This document shows, in pieces, positions 1-6,057 of a stretch of 6,057 bases of DNA. The stretch is from positions 1 to 6,057 of the forward strand of contig JAKDLC010000136.1 of NCBI GenBank assembly GCA_030453055.1. Reading direction: 5' to 3'. The position numbers were made by a program, and so were the translations under genes. A model generated the notes under the pieces. The model made no database searches. It was not told the origin of the DNA and saw only the letters and a program-made list of their open reading frames with translations. The DNA comes from Nitrosospira sp. (lineage in GTDB: Bacteria > Pseudomonadota > Gammaproteobacteria > Burkholderiales > Nitrosomonadaceae). Each line of letters opens with the position of its first letter. The first letter of the stretch is position 1.

Positions 1-2356
1 GACGCTCTACGACGTTGGCTATAATCATTTCTGGCATGCCGCCGACGATACCTACGGCGGGGATCTGATATTCGCACAAGGGCACTCCTCGCCCGGTCTT
101 TACGCCTATGCTTTCCTGCTGGGGGAACTGACGCAGGAACAACTCGATAATTTTCGGCGGGAGGTCGACGGGAAGGGCCTGTCCTCCTATCCGCATCCTT
201 GGCTGATGCCCGATTTCTGGCAGTTTCCGACGGTATCCATGGGGCTGGGACCGTTGATGGCGATCTATCAGGCGCGTTTCATGAAATATCTGGACAGCCG
301 AGGGATGGTCAAGACTCAGGGACGCAAAGTGTGGGCGTTCATGGGCGATGGGGAAATGGACGAACCGGAATCCCTGGGCGCAATTTCGCTGGCCTCGCGT
401 GAGAATCTGGACAACCTGATTTTTGTCATCAACTGCAATCTTCAGCGTCTCGACGGGCCGGTGCGCGGCAATGGCAAGATCATCCAGGAACTGGAGGCCG
501 CTTTTCGCGGGTCCGGCTGGAACGTTATCAAGGTAATCTGGGGCTCCTACTGGGATCCTTTGCTTGCCAGCGATACCAAAGGTCTGCTGCGCCAACGCAT
601 GATGGAGTGTGTGGACGGCGAATATCAGACTTTCAAGGCCAGAGACGGCGCCTACGTGCGCGAGCACTTCTTCGGCAAATATCCGGAGCTGCTGGAAATG
701 GTCGCCAATATGTCCGATGATGACATCTGGCGTTTGAATCGCGGCGGCCACGATCCGCATAAGGTCTATGCTGCTTACGCCGCTGCGGCAAGGCATACCG
801 GACAACCCACCGTGATCCTTGCCAAGACCATCAAAGGCTATGGGATGGGCGAAGCGGGTGAGGCGCAGAATATCACCCATCAGCAGAAAAAGATGGGCAC
901 CACTTCGCTGAAAGCATTCCGCGACCGCTTCGCCCTGCCGATTGCGGATGACAAGATAGACGAAATTCCGTATCTGACATTCGATAAGGACTCGCCCGAA
1001 TTCGCTTACATGCGGCAGCGGCAGCAGGCGTTGGGAGGTTTCGTTCATCACCGCCGCCGCAAGGCTCAAGCGGCCGAAGGAGCCGCAGCGCTGCGAATAC
1101 CGCCGCTATCCGCCTTCGATACGCTGCTCAAGGCGGGCGGCGAAGGGCGGGAATCCTCCACCACCATGGCGTTTGTACGCATACTCAATATCCTGGTAAA
1201 GGACAAGACTATCGGCAAGCACGTCGTGCCGATCGTTGCGGACGAGTCGCGTACTTTCGGCATGGAAGGCATGTTCCGGCAGTTGGGCATCTGGTCGTCG
1301 ACGGGACAGCTCTATACGCCGCAGGATGCCGAACAATTGATGTATTACAAGGAAGACAAGAACGGTCAGATTCTGCAAGAGGGTATCAACGAAGCAGGCG
1401 CCATGTCGTCATGGATGGCGGCGGCAACCGCTTACAGTACCCATGGCGTGCAGATGATCCCGTTTTACATCTTCTATTCGATGTTCGGCTTTCAGCGCGT
1501 CGGTGATCTTGCCTGGGCGTCGGGAGACATGCGTTGCCGCGGATTTTTACTCGGCGGCACCGCCGGGCGTACCACGCTGAACGGTGAGGGGTTGCAGCAT
1601 GAGGACGGCCATAGCCACTTGGCCGCGTCCACCATTCCCAACTGCGTGTCCTACGATCCCACGTTTGCCTACGAGCTTGCGGTTATCATTCAGGATGGCC
1701 TGCGCCGCATGTGTGAAGCGCAGGAGGACGTCTATTACTACATTACCGTAATGAACGAAAATTACCCGCATCCGGAAATGCCGGTGAATGCGGAACAAGG
1801 CATATTAAAAGGCATGTATCTGTTCCGCGAAGGTAACCGGACAGAAGGGAAAAATTCGGGACTGCGGGTGCAGCTGCTCGGGTCGGGCACTATACTTCGC
1901 GAAGTGATTGCGGCGGCGGAAATACTGGAAAAAGAATATGGCGTTGCGGCCGACATCTGGAGCGTCACCAGCTTCACCGAATTGCGACGCGAGGCGCTGG
2001 ACACAGCACGCTGGAACCTGCTGCACCCGGCTGAACCGGCCAAATCGTCCTACGTGGGTACGTGTCTCAAGGATCGCGAAGGACCGGTGGTGGCGGCCAC
2101 CGACTATATGAAGATTTTCGCCGATCAGATACGCGAATTTGTGCCGGGGCGCTACAAGGTGCTGGGGACAGACGGTTTCGGGCGTTCGGATACGCGCGAA
2201 AAACTGCGCCAGTTCTTCGAAGTGGATCGCCATTACGTCGCCATCGCCGCGCTCAAGGCGCTCGCCGAGGAAGGCAAGGTACCGGGGGAAAAGGTAGCGC
2301 AAGCAATACGCAAATTCGGCATCGACCCCGACAAGCCGAATCCGGTGACGGTATGA
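1..2356 (+). CDS. aceE: Pyruvate dehydrogenase E1 component, homodimeric type (5'-truncated by window edge)
   Basis: This is the thiamine-diphosphate-dependent E1 subunit, which decarboxylates pyruvate and transfers the acetyl group to the lipoyl arm of E2 in the cytoplasm. The frame is open from base 2 and gives 784 residues. By recalled alignment, window residue 1 matches about residue 115 of the 887-residue E. coli protein, so roughly 114 residues lie outside, including the active-site His106. Visible key residues are the QGH pair (residues 26 and 28; E. coli Gln140/His142), the ThDP/Mg motif GDGE to NCN (residues 115-146), the loop His293 (His407), the catalytic Glu464 in INE (Glu571) and His533 in LQHEDGHSH (His640). 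A small insertion of about seven residues sits in the linker before the pyrimidine-binding domain. The ATG at 206 is internal (in LMPDFWQFP) and is not the start. aceF follows after 27 bases. The reading frame is intact, and the family identity is very secure. Confidence 0.98.
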   Translation, partial: TLYDVGYNHFWHAADDTYGGDLIFAQGHSSPGLYAYAFLLGELTQEQLDNFRREVDGKGLSSYPHPWLMPDFWQFPTVSMGLGPLMAIYQARFMKYLDSRGMVKTQGRKVWAFMGDGEMDEPESLGAISLASRENLDNLIFVINCNLQRLDGPVRGNGKIIQELEAAFRGSGWNVIKVIWGSYWDPLLASDTKGLLRQRMMECVDGEYQTFKARDGAYVREHFFGKYPELLEMVANMSDDDIWRLNRGGHDPHKVYAAYAAAARHTGQPTVILAKTIKGYGMGEAGEAQNITHQQKKMGTTSLKAFRDRFALPIADDKIDEIPYLTFDKDSPEFAYMRQRQQALGGFVHHRRRKAQAAEGAAALRIPPLSAFDTLLKAGGEGRESSTTMAFVRILNILVKDKTIGKHVVPIVADESRTFGMEGMFRQLGIWSSTGQLYTPQDAEQLMYYKEDKNGQILQEGINEAGAMSSWMAAATAYSTHGVQMIPFYIFYSMFGFQRVGDLAWASGDMRCRGFLLGGTAGRTTLNGEGLQHEDGHSHLAASTIPNCVSYDPTFAYELAVIIQDGLRRMCEAQEDVYYYITVMNENYPHPEMPVNAEQGILKGMYLFREGNRTEGKNSGLRVQLLGSGTILREVIAAAEILEKEYGVAADIWSVTSFTELRREALDTARWNLLHPAEPAKSSYVGTCLKDREGPVVAATDYMKIFADQIREFVPGRYKVLGTDGFGRSDTREKLRQFFEVDRHYVAIAALKALAEEGKVPGEKVAQAIRKFGIDPDKPNPVTV

Positions 2357-2370
2357 AGGCGCGCACGAGT

Positions 2371-2380
2371 AAAGGAAAGA
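2371..2380 (+). promoter_or_regulatory. Ribosome binding site for aceF
   Basis: The purine-rich run AAAGGAAAGA lies in the aceE-aceF gap and ends three bases before the GTG at 2384. It supports that GTG as the start, because no ATG in frame precedes the conserved lipoyl-domain beginning. Confidence 0.6.
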
Positions 2381-2383
2381 CGC

Positions 2384-3772
2384 GTGGCAGAGACTAAACA
2401 GGTATTGATTCCCGACATCGGCGACTTCAAGGACGTCCCCGTGATAGAAGTGCTGGTGAAAACCGGCGACTCGATCGAGGTGGAAGATTCATTGATCGTG
2501 CTGGAATCGGACAAGGCGACGATAGAGGTGCCTTCCCCCTTTGCAGGCGTCGTCGGCGAGGTATCGGTACGGGTGGGCGACAAGGTTGCCGAAGGTGCGC
2601 TCGTATTGGTGATGCAAGTCCAGGAAGCTGACGAGGCGGCGGCTTCCCACCCGGTTACGGTCTCAGCTCCGCAGTCGACCCCTCAGCCCTCACCTCCGTC
2701 CGCATCCGCGCAGCATTCTGATGCGGTTGCCGATTCCGTAGCGGCGGCCCCTCGATCGGCGCCGGCGCCAATCCCGGCTCAACGGCCGGCCCGCGAATCC
2801 GGGGTTGATCTCCCGCCGATAAACGAAGCAGCCTTCGCGAAGGCCCACGCCAGTCCCTCAGTGCGGCGATTTGCACGCGAGCTGGGGGTGAATCTCGGCT
2901 TGGTGAGTGGCAGCGGCCCGAAACAGCGCATACTCAGGGAAGACATACAGGCCTACGTGAAGGCTGCATTATCAAAGTCGAACCGCGGCAATGGCGCGGA
3001 ACTCAATCTGCTGCCCTGGCCGCAGGTGAATTTCGCGAAATTCGGTCCGGTGGAGTTGAAACCGCTGTCACGTATCAAAAAGATGTCGGGAGCGAATCTG
3101 CACCGTAATTGGGTGATGATTCCGCATGTTACGCAATTCGACGAGGCCGATATCACCGATCTGGAAGCCCTGCGCAAGGAATCCAATGAGGCGACAAAAA
3201 AAGACGGCGTGAAAGTCACGATACTCGCCTTTTTGATGCGGGCATCGATCGCGGCGTTGAAAAAATTTCCCGAATTTAATGCCTCGCTTGACAATGCGTC
3301 GGTTGACAGCGCCTTGCTCGATGGAGGCGGTGAAATGAATCTGGTGGTCAAGAACTATTACCATCTTGGTTTCGCGGCGGATACGCCAAATGGATTGATG
3401 GTGCCCGTCATCCGCAATGTCGATCAGAAAGGTGTGATCGCCATCGGCAAGGAGATGGCCGATCTCGCGGCGCTGGCTCGCGACGGGAAGCTCAAACCCA
3501 CCGAAATGCAGGGGGCAAGCTTTACCATTTCCAGCCTGGGGGGTATCGGCGGAACCGCATTCACACCCATCATCAACGCGCCGGAAGTCGCCATTCTGGG
3601 CGTATCCCGCGCCAGCATGAAACCGGTTTATCGCGATGGCCGCTTTATTCCGCGTTTAATGCTGCCCCTATCCTTGTCCTATGATCATCGCGTGATCGAC
3701 GGCGCCACCGCCGCCCGCTTTACTTCCCATCTGGGAGAGGTGCTGGCCGACATGCGCCGGGTATTGTTGTGA
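2384..3772 (+). CDS. aceF: Pyruvate dehydrogenase E2, dihydrolipoamide acetyltransferase with one lipoyl domain
   Basis: E2 forms the core of the pyruvate dehydrogenase complex and passes the acetyl group from lipoamide to CoA. The 462-residue protein has an N-terminal lipoyl domain (about 3-80) with the lipoylated lysine Lys44 in ESDKA. An Ala/Pro/Ser-rich flexible linker follows (about 83-150). Next comes a peripheral subunit-binding domain (about 155-196, beginning SPSVRRFARELGV), and then the acetyltransferase domain (about 222-462). The catalytic motif is DHRVIDG, with His435 and Asp439. There is only one lipoyl domain, whereas E. coli E2 has three and is about 630 residues long. The start is a GTG supported by the upstream AAAGGAAAGA. 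The gene directly follows aceE, its E1 partner, and its stop codon overlaps the nadD start. Pyruvate rather than 2-oxoglutarate specificity is inferred mainly from the aceE neighbour and the AceE type. Confidence 0.96.
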   Translation: MAETKQVLIPDIGDFKDVPVIEVLVKTGDSIEVEDSLIVLESDKATIEVPSPFAGVVGEVSVRVGDKVAEGALVLVMQVQEADEAAASHPVTVSAPQSTPQPSPPSASAQHSDAVADSVAAAPRSAPAPIPAQRPARESGVDLPPINEAAFAKAHASPSVRRFARELGVNLGLVSGSGPKQRILREDIQAYVKAALSKSNRGNGAELNLLPWPQVNFAKFGPVELKPLSRIKKMSGANLHRNWVMIPHVTQFDEADITDLEALRKESNEATKKDGVKVTILAFLMRASIAALKKFPEFNASLDNASVDSALLDGGGEMNLVVKNYYHLGFAADTPNGLMVPVIRNVDQKGVIAIGKEMADLAALARDGKLKPTEMQGASFTISSLGGIGGTAFTPIINAPEVAILGVSRASMKPVYRDGRFIPRLMLPLSLSYDHRVIDGATAARFTSHLGEVLADMRRVLL

Positions 3773-4443
3773 GAAAATTGGAATTTCCCCTCGTCGGTAT
3801 TTTTGGCGGCACCTTTGACCCCATTCATTACGGCCACCTGCGCGTCGCTGAGGAAATCGCCGAGACGATCAGCATGAGAGAAATGCGCTTTGTGCCTACT
3901 GGTATCCCGCGTTTACGTCAATCTCCCGCCGCATCGCTTCAACATCGCGTGGCGATGGTGCGTGCGGCGATTCGAGGCAATTCCAGATTCATACTGGACG
4001 AGCGCGAAATCCGCCGTGGCGGCGTAAGCTACAGCGTGGAGTCGTTGCGCGAGCTCAAGCGGGAATTGGGCGCGGACGTCATACTATGCTTTATCATAGG
4101 GGCGGATGCTTTCATGAAACTCGCCGAGTGGCATAGCTGGCGTGATTTGTTCGGTCTGTGTCATTTCATCATCGTGGCGCGCCCGGGGCATGCGTCAACG
4201 ATCGACCGCGACGCCCTGCCATGGGAGCTGGCGGAAGAGTGCGCGCCACGCTGGGTGTCCGCAGAGGACAGCCTCAAGCGCGCGTCGAATGGATTGATTT
4301 TTGTCGCACCGACGACATTGCTGGATATTTCCGCAACCGCCATCCGGGCGCGCATCGCCGCCGGGAGTAGCATCCGTTATCTGATTCCCGACGCGGCTCG
4401 CGACTATATCGCAGCGAATCACTTGTATTCAGGAGAAGGATGA
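3769..4443 (+). CDS. nadD: Nicotinate-nucleotide adenylyltransferase
   Basis: This enzyme joins nicotinate mononucleotide and ATP to give deamido-NAD, the step before NAD synthetase, in the cytoplasm. The 224-residue length is normal for the family. The nucleotidyltransferase signature GGTFDPIHYGH is at residues 13-23, FIIGADAF with the following EWHSW is at about 108-124, and the ATP-binding ISATAIR is at 187-193. The PPHR element seen after the first domain in E. coli NadD is replaced by GIPRLR (45-50); as I recall, other betaproteobacteria also vary here. The GTG at 3769 shares four bases (GTGA) with the aceF stop, which implies translational coupling. A TTG at 3778 is a possible alternative start, and I see no strong ribosome binding site for either. 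The 3' end overlaps rsfS by four bases (ATGA). Confidence 0.95.
   Translation: MRKLEFPLVGIFGGTFDPIHYGHLRVAEEIAETISMREMRFVPTGIPRLRQSPAASLQHRVAMVRAAIRGNSRFILDEREIRRGGVSYSVESLRELKRELGADVILCFIIGADAFMKLAEWHSWRDLFGLCHFIIVARPGHASTIDRDALPWELAEECAPRWVSAEDSLKRASNGLIFVAPTTLLDISATAIRARIAAGSSIRYLIPDAARDYIAANHLYSGEG
4431..4439 (+). promoter_or_regulatory. Ribosome binding site for rsfS
   Basis: AGGAGAAGG is a strong Shine-Dalgarno-like sequence. It lies inside the last codons of nadD and abuts the ATG at 4440. Its AGGAG core is four bases from the start, and it fixes the rsfS start within the ATGA overlap. Confidence 0.65.
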
Positions 4444-4802
4444 CCCTCGCCAAACTGGTAAAAACGGTGGTTGCCGCGCTGGAAGAAATCAAGGCGCGCG
4501 ATATTGAAGTGCTGAATGTCACCAAAATGACCGATTTGTTCGATCGCATGATTATCGCCAGCGGGGATTCCACCCGCCAGACCAAGGCAATCGCGAATAA
4601 CGTGCAGGAGAAGGTCAAAGGGGCGGGAGGTACGGTTTATAGCGTGGAAGGCGAAGAAACCGGCGAGTGGGTACTGGTAGACCTGGGCGACGTGCTGGTG
4701 CATGTCATGCAGACCGCTGTGCGCGCGCATTACAACCTGGAAGAACTGTGGGCGGCAGCGAAAACGACAGATAAAAACAAATCCTCCGAGCGTGAGAAGT
4801 AA
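4440..4802 (+). CDS. rsfS: Ribosomal silencing factor RsfS
   Basis: RsfS (Iojap/YbeB family) binds protein uL14 of the large ribosomal subunit and blocks joining to the small subunit, which lowers translation when nutrients are short. The 120-residue protein shows the family core: DIEVLNV (21-27), [18 protein letters not shown] (35-52), the VEGE motif (69-72), and the diagnostic [11 protein letters not shown] (81-91) followed by YNLEELW (98-104). It is slightly longer than the 105-residue E. coli protein because of a charged, Lys/Glu-rich tail of about 16 residues. It begins inside the nadD stop (ATGA) behind a strong ribosome binding site and is followed 22 bases later by rlmH. The nadD-rsfS-rlmH order is widespread in proteobacteria and supports the call. 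I see nothing broken. Confidence 0.95.
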   Translation: MTLAKLVKTVVAALEEIKARDIEVLNVTKMTDLFDRMIIASGDSTRQTKAIANNVQEKVKGAGGTVYSVEGEETGEWVLVDLGDVLVHVMQTAVRAHYNLEELWAAAKTTDKNKSSEREK

Positions 4803-4824
4803 GCAATTCTCATCCGGGCTCAAT

Positions 4825-5334
4825 ATGAAGTTTCTTGTTTTGGCGGTTGGCAATAAAATGCCGGAGTGGGTAGAGGCCGGCTTTGAAGAATACGCGAGAC
4901 GCATGCCGCATGAAGCGGCCATTGAATTGATCGAACTCAGGCCGGAAAAACGCGGAGGAGGAAAAACGGTGGAGCAGCTGCTGGCTGCCGAGCGCGCCCG
5001 TATCCTGGCGGCCCTGCCGCCCAGGTGCCGTGTCGTCGCACTGGATGAGCGGGGCAGGCAATGGACTACCGCCAGGTTGGCTGATTCAATTACCGGCTGG
5101 ATGAGAAACGGCGGTGACACCGCTTTCATCGTGGGCGGGGCAGACGGGCTGGACGCAAACATCAAGAATTCGGCTGATGAAGTTCTGGCGTTGTCTGCTC
5201 TGACGCTACCGCACGGTTTGGCGCGGGTACTGCTGGCGGAACAACTGTATCGTGCGGTGTCGCTTATCAAGGGGCACCCTTATCACCGGGTGTCTTTACC
5301 ATCGGGCGGCAACAATTGGACCGCCAAATTTTAA
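4825..5334 (+). CDS. rlmH: 23S rRNA (pseudouridine1915-N3)-methyltransferase RlmH, with extended C-terminus
   Basis: RlmH is a small homodimeric SPOUT methyltransferase that uses SAM to methylate pseudouridine 1915 in helix 69 of 23S rRNA, at the subunit interface. The start at ATG 4825 is chosen because the family begins MKxxxxAVGxKMP, as here. An in-frame ATG at 4702 lies deep inside rsfS and adds 41 unrelated residues. No good ribosome binding site is seen, so translation may depend on rsfS. The SAM-binding region FIVGGADGL is at 101-109, [21 protein letters not shown] at 124-144, and the family-ending HPYHR at 151-155. The protein is 169 residues long, against 155 for E. coli, where the chain ends one residue after HPYHR. 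The 14 residues from Val156 to Phe169 are therefore an unusual tail. Function is secure; the role of the tail is unknown. Confidence 0.95.
   Translation: MKFLVLAVGNKMPEWVEAGFEEYARRMPHEAAIELIELRPEKRGGGKTVEQLLAAERARILAALPPRCRVVALDERGRQWTTARLADSITGWMRNGGDTAFIVGGADGLDANIKNSADEVLALSALTLPHGLARVLLAEQLYRAVSLIKGHPYHRVSLPSGGNNWTAKF
5305..5332 (+). terminator. Possible weak intrinsic terminator at the end of rlmH
   Basis: GGCGG (5305-5309) can pair with CCGCC (5321-5325) across an 11-base loop and is followed by AAATTTTAATT. The short five-pair stem, long loop and interrupted T-run make this a weak candidate. It lies within the last codons of rlmH. If real, it would separate the aceE-rlmH unit from maf. 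Confidence 0.25.
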
Positions 5335-5335
5335 T

Positions 5336-5358
5336 TAGGGTATTTAAATAGGGTATTT
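5336..5358. repeat. 10-base direct repeat and palindrome in the AT-rich rlmH-maf spacer
   Basis: TAGGGTATTT occurs exactly at 5336-5345 and again at 5349-5358, a period of 13 bases. Between and across the copies, TATTTAAATA (5341-5350) is a perfect palindrome. The spacer is clearly more AT-rich than the flanking genes. Its content would suit a promoter (for example a -10 within TATTTAAAT) or a protein-binding site for maf. No well-spaced -35 element is visible, since TTGGAC at 5316 lies 19 bases from TATTTA. The repeat is seen directly; a regulatory role is only inferred. Confidence 0.5.
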
Positions 5359-5368
5359 CACACGTACT

Positions 5369-5992
5369 ATGACTCCGACGGAAAATCGCATTTACCTTGC
5401 TTCCCGCAGTCCCCGCCGAAGGGAGCTGTTGAAACAGATCAGAGTAAATTTCGCAACGCTATTGCTGCGCCAAGCTTTGCCCCGCAGGGTGGATATCGAT
5501 GAAACCTCGCTGCCGGATGAAGCGCCGGTGGATTTCACGTCCCGTATCGCCCGGACAAAGGCTGAGACGGGATGGACGCAGGTTATCCAACGCAAGTTGA
5601 CACATCTTCCGGTGCTGGCGGCCGACACGATAGTGGTGCTGAATGGGCGTATGTTTGGCAAGCCGGAGAACTCCGCCCATGCACAAGCGATGCTGTACGC
5701 GCTTTCCGGCCAGTCCCATCAGGTGTTGACGGCGGTAGCGTTGGCTACGACAGACGGAATCCGTGTACGCGTCTCGACTTCCACAGTGCGATTCCGCGAC
5801 ATCAGCGAACGCGAAATCGGTATCTACCTCGCCAGCGACGAGAAGCATGACAAAGCGGGCGGCTATGCGATTCAAGGTATGGCGGCGGTCTTTATAGCGG
5901 AGATTTCGGGTAGCTATACTGGCGTAATGGGGCTGCCGCTGTTCGAGACAGCGCAACTGCTGGAAGAATCCGGCATAAAAATATTTCCCTGA
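5369..5992 (+). CDS. maf: Maf/YhdE-family nucleoside triphosphate pyrophosphatase (probable dTTP/UTP pyrophosphatase)
   Basis: Maf proteins hydrolyse non-canonical or particular nucleoside triphosphates to monophosphates plus pyrophosphate; the YhdE branch acts on dTTP, UTP and modified forms. The 207-residue protein shows the N-terminal phosphate-binding ASRSPRRRELL (11-21), VDIDET (41-46), the catalytic LAADTIV (83-89, Asp86), GKPE (97-100), LSGQSHQVLTAVAL (112-125), DKAGGYAIQG (161-170) and GSYTGVMGLPLFET (181-194). The intact DKAGGYAIQG and LPLFET segments resemble E. coli YhdE more than YceF, which is why I favour the dTTP/UTP branch. The segment between the first two motifs is about nine residues longer than in E. 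coli, a form I recall from betaproteobacteria. ATG 5369 is the only plausible start, since a TAA precedes it in frame at 5345. The ribosome binding site is poor. It follows rlmH after 34 AT-rich bases. Confidence 0.94.
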   Translation: MTPTENRIYLASRSPRRRELLKQIRVNFATLLLRQALPRRVDIDETSLPDEAPVDFTSRIARTKAETGWTQVIQRKLTHLPVLAADTIVVLNGRMFGKPENSAHAQAMLYALSGQSHQVLTAVALATTDGIRVRVSTSTVRFRDISEREIGIYLASDEKHDKAGGYAIQGMAAVFIAEISGSYTGVMGLPLFETAQLLEESGIKIFP

Positions 5993-6025
5993 GTCTGAAA
6001 AAGACTACAGCGAATCCATTGTCCT

Positions 6026-6047
6026 GAGTCCGCCCTGCGGCGAACTC
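6026..6047. repeat. Imperfect inverted repeat downstream of maf
   Basis: GAGT-C-CGCC (6026-6034) can fold back on GGCG-A-ACTC (6039-6047) around the four-base loop CTGC, giving eight pairs with one C/A mismatch. No T-run follows before the window ends, so a classic intrinsic terminator is not supported. It could be a REP-like intergenic element or a structured leader of the next gene. The 65 bases after maf contain no start codon leading an open frame that I can support. Confidence 0.45.
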
Positions 6048-6057
6048 GCAGAAGAGG

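Noticed and set aside
206..208. ATG as the start of aceE
   Set aside because: The frame is open back to base 2 and the upstream residues match AceE, including Gln and His of the active site, so this is an internal methionine.
1805..2302. A 165-residue minus-strand frame inside aceE
   Set aside because: It is a shadow of the conserved aceE C-terminal region, with no ribosome binding site or recognisable domain.
4702..4824. Upstream in-frame extension of rlmH from ATG 4702
   Set aside because: The added residues overlap the conserved end of rsfS and do not resemble RlmH, which begins at [13 protein letters not shown].
4419..5270. A 283-residue open frame on the minus strand across rsfS and rlmH
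   Set aside because: It lies opposite two clearly conserved genes, its product matches no family I recognise, and long antisense frames are expected in GC-rich coding DNA.
5992..6006. AGTCT/AGACT hairpin around a GAAAA loop right after maf
   Set aside because: The stem is only five AT-containing pairs with no T-run after it, too weak to call a terminator.
5979..6057. Open + strand frame running off the right edge, possibly the start of a next gene such as rng
   Set aside because: It has no ATG, GTG or TTG start and its residues do not resemble the RNase G N-terminus.
1..6057. Search for mobile elements, CRISPR arrays, tRNA genes or defence genes
   Set aside because: The window is almost wholly filled by six conserved housekeeping genes; no transposase, repeat-spacer array or tRNA-like fold was seen.

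Overview
The window looks like an ordinary piece of a betaproteobacterial chromosome. I infer a Nitrosospira/Nitrosomonas-like organism from the homodimeric, E. coli-type AceE, the betaproteobacterial style of the NadD and Maf proteins, and the order nadD-rsfS-rlmH-maf. The lineage call comes from remembered family resemblance, not from a search. All six genes lie on the + strand and are tightly packed, and the DNA is moderately GC-rich apart from one short AT-rich island.

Layout: positions 1-2356 hold the 3' part of aceE (pyruvate dehydrogenase E1), which enters from the left edge. After a 27-base gap with a clear ribosome binding site comes aceF (E2, 2384-3772, GTG start). Its stop overlaps the GTG start of nadD (3769-4443), whose stop overlaps the ATG of rsfS (4440-4802). 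After 22 bases comes rlmH (4825-5334). A 34-base AT-rich spacer with a direct repeat and a palindrome precedes maf (5369-5992). The last 65 bases are non-coding as far as I can see and hold an imperfect inverted repeat.

Function: aceE and aceF make two of the three pyruvate dehydrogenase subunits; no E3 (lpd) gene lies in the window. nadD makes the dinucleotide precursor of NAD, the electron acceptor of that complex. rsfS and rlmH act on the large ribosomal subunit (subunit-joining control and 23S rRNA methylation). maf encodes a nucleotide pyrophosphatase of the YhdE type. The overlaps suggest that aceE to rlmH is one transcription unit, while maf may have its own expression signals.

I found no new biological system. 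The points most worth a second look are the C-terminal tail of RlmH, which overlaps a terminator-like hairpin, the repeat-bearing spacer before maf, the coupling of aceF to nadD, the single-lipoyl AceF, and the inverted repeat at the right edge.
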